Source of the DNA: a gamma proteobacterium symbiont of Lucinoma myriamae
Lineage (GTDB): Bacteria > Pseudomonadota > Gammaproteobacteria > GRL18
Length of the DNA stretch: 5,995 bases
Reading direction: 5' to 3'
Assembly: GCA_025655635.1 (NCBI GenBank)
Contig: JAHXIM010000452.1
Coordinates: forward strand, 1-5,995
Positions 5,149-5,995 of this stretch are shown in pieces; the first letter of the stretch is position 1; each line of letters starts with the position of its first letter. Below the pieces are notes generated by a model. It was not told the origin of the DNA. It made no database searches and saw nothing but the letters and a program-made list of their open reading frames with translations. Both the position numbers and the translations under genes were made by a program.

Positions 5149-5805
5149 CTAATACCAACTGACAATATCTTCAAGTTTCTGACGTGTTTTTTCATTTTGA
5201 GGATTTTTACGATAGCCAAAAGCAACCATATAAGCTACTTGATAGTTACTGGTATCAATATCAAAGTCTGAGGCTAGTAACTGATTAACGGGTTCTGCTT
5301 TAAAGCCTTCAATCGGACAACTGTCAATTTTTATAAAAGCAGCGGCATTCATCATGTTGGCCAGAGCAATGTAAGTTTGTTTTGTCGCCCAGTCAAGTAA
5401 GGCTCTATCATCCTGTAGAAGATTAAAATCGTTCTCCTGAAATTCCTGATAATATTGTTTGCGCATAATACGAGCTTTTTCTGGTAAGTGATGTACCTGA
5501 GCCATGATGTTTTCAATATAATCAGTATCAAAACGCATGCTTTTTGCAGTTCGTGCCAGAGTTACAACAAAGTGACTGGCTGTCGGCAGTGTACCTTGAG
5601 CACCCCAGGTCAGTGCTTTTAATTTGTCTTTTAATACCGGGTTCTGAACGATAAGAAAATGCCAGGGCTCAAAGCCGAATGAGCTGGGGGAAAGACGGGC
5701 GCTCTCTAAAATATATTGAAAATCATCATCGGAAATTTTTTTATTTTCGTCAAACACTTTACATGCGTGGCGAAAGTTCATCATTTCAATAAACTGCTCT
5801 TTCAT
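5149..5805 (-). CDS. NfsB-like NAD(P)H-dependent nitroreductase (FMN)
   Basis: This is a 218-residue member of the nitroreductase fold family, cytoplasmic FMN-containing homodimers that use NAD(P)H to reduce nitro compounds, quinones or flavins. The length matches E. coli NfsB (217). The FMN phosphate site is at the N terminus: RHACK (12-16), where Arg12 and Lys16 align with Arg10 and Lys14 of NfsB and Ala14 replaces its Ser12. SPSSFGFEPWHFLIV (39-53) is the conserved loop and strand. WATKQTYIALANMM (139-152) is the dimer-core helix. CPIEGF (163-168) is the family motif, and GYR (197-199) with Lys206 and Arg208 corresponds to the C-terminal phosphate-binding Lys/Arg pair. The start ATG has GAGG 13 nt upstream, slightly far. 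ATGs at residues 8-9 are alternatives but have no better site. The gene stands alone and converges on the lipoprotein unit. The true substrate is unknown. Confidence 0.92.
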   Translation of the reverse strand: MKEQFIEMMNFRHACKVFDENKKISDDDFQYILESARLSPSSFGFEPWHFLIVQNPVLKDKLKALTWGAQGTLPTASHFVVTLARTAKSMRFDTDYIENIMAQVHHLPEKARIMRKQYYQEFQENDFNLLQDDRALLDWATKQTYIALANMMNAAAFIKIDSCPIEGFKAEPVNQLLASDFDIDTSNYQVAYMVAFGYRKNPQNEKTRQKLEDIVSWY

Positions 5806-5995
5806 CTGTTTTATTAAACCTCATTAAATAAATCTGTTGCTAAAGCCTTAATGTTATCTATTATTACATCTTTAACAATTTCAAGAAAGTGCTTAAAAAA
5901 ATTCGATTTTTATATGAAGACAGGTAAAAATATCAGTTTCAATGAATTGTAAGAATATTTTTGTTTATTAATATGGTGAGTTAGAGCGTTACAAG
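5806..5995. other. gene-free AT-rich region upstream of the nitroreductase
   Basis: This 190-nt region has no supported gene. The longest + ORF checked (from ATG 5851, 25 codons) has no ribosome site. It includes a short AT palindrome, AAAAAT-TCG-ATTTTT (5897-5911), of no clear function. It should hold the nitroreductase promoter and possibly the control region of a gene beyond the right edge. Confidence 0.5.
5851..5878 (-). promoter_or_regulatory. weak candidate promoter for the nitroreductase
   Basis: On the minus strand TTGTTA (5873-5878), 16 nt and TAACAT (5851-5856) form a sigma-70-like pair with 4 of 6 matches in each box. It would leave a leader of about 40 nt. Several similar matches occur in this AT-rich stretch, so this is only the best of a poor set. 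Confidence 0.25.

Noticed and set aside
5851..5928. 25-codon ORF upstream of the nitroreductase
   Set aside because: There is no Shine-Dalgarno, the composition is AT-rich and low complexity, and it lies over the likely nitroreductase promoter.

Overview
The window looks like ordinary chromosomal DNA of a fairly AT-rich gammaproteobacterium. The evidence is a SlyX protein ending in the PPHY tail, a CheW-REC CheV, an E. coli-type short glyoxalase I and a YhiN/HI0933 flavoprotein. I cannot name a genus from the sequence. I see no rRNA, tRNA, CRISPR array, intact transposon or phage gene, and no obvious multi-gene defence or biosynthetic system.

Layout from left to right. (1) Positions 80-694 (+) are the detached C-terminal fifth of a CzcA/CusA-type RND metal efflux pump. 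It has no Shine-Dalgarno and the rest of the pump is not upstream, so it is a gene remnant. (2) Positions 767-2911 (-) hold three genes read right to left: cheV, then a divergent ketopantoate-reductase-like Rossmann protein, then gloA. The spacings are 52 and 2 nt, which suggests one transcript. A sigma-28 (FliA)-like promoter sits just upstream of cheV. (3) slyX (-) lies upstream of cheV and ends in a C8 (coding strand) homopolymer. (4) The 122-nt divergent region between slyX and the next gene carries overlapping candidate promoters. An 11-bp-arm dyad covers both -35 boxes. (5) On the + strand, a YhiN/BaiN-family FAD protein is followed after 31 nt by a LEA14/WHy-type lipoprotein, and the lipoprotein stop overlaps the start of a 24-codon ORF (ATGA). 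(6) This + unit converges on an NfsB-like nitroreductase (-). The gap between them holds nested inverted repeats that end at the nitroreductase stop codon. (7) The last 190 nt are gene-free and contain at most a weak promoter.

The likely roles are separate household tasks: chemotaxis signalling (CheV), methylglyoxal detoxification (GloA), a flavoprotein tied to rRNA modification in E. coli, an envelope lipoprotein, and an FMN-dependent nitro/quinone reductase. The observations most worth checking are the FliA-like promoter driving a cheV-reductase-gloA unit, the catalytically divergent PanE-like protein, the dyad in the divergent promoter, and the inverted-repeat block with its small coupled ORF at 5048-5150.
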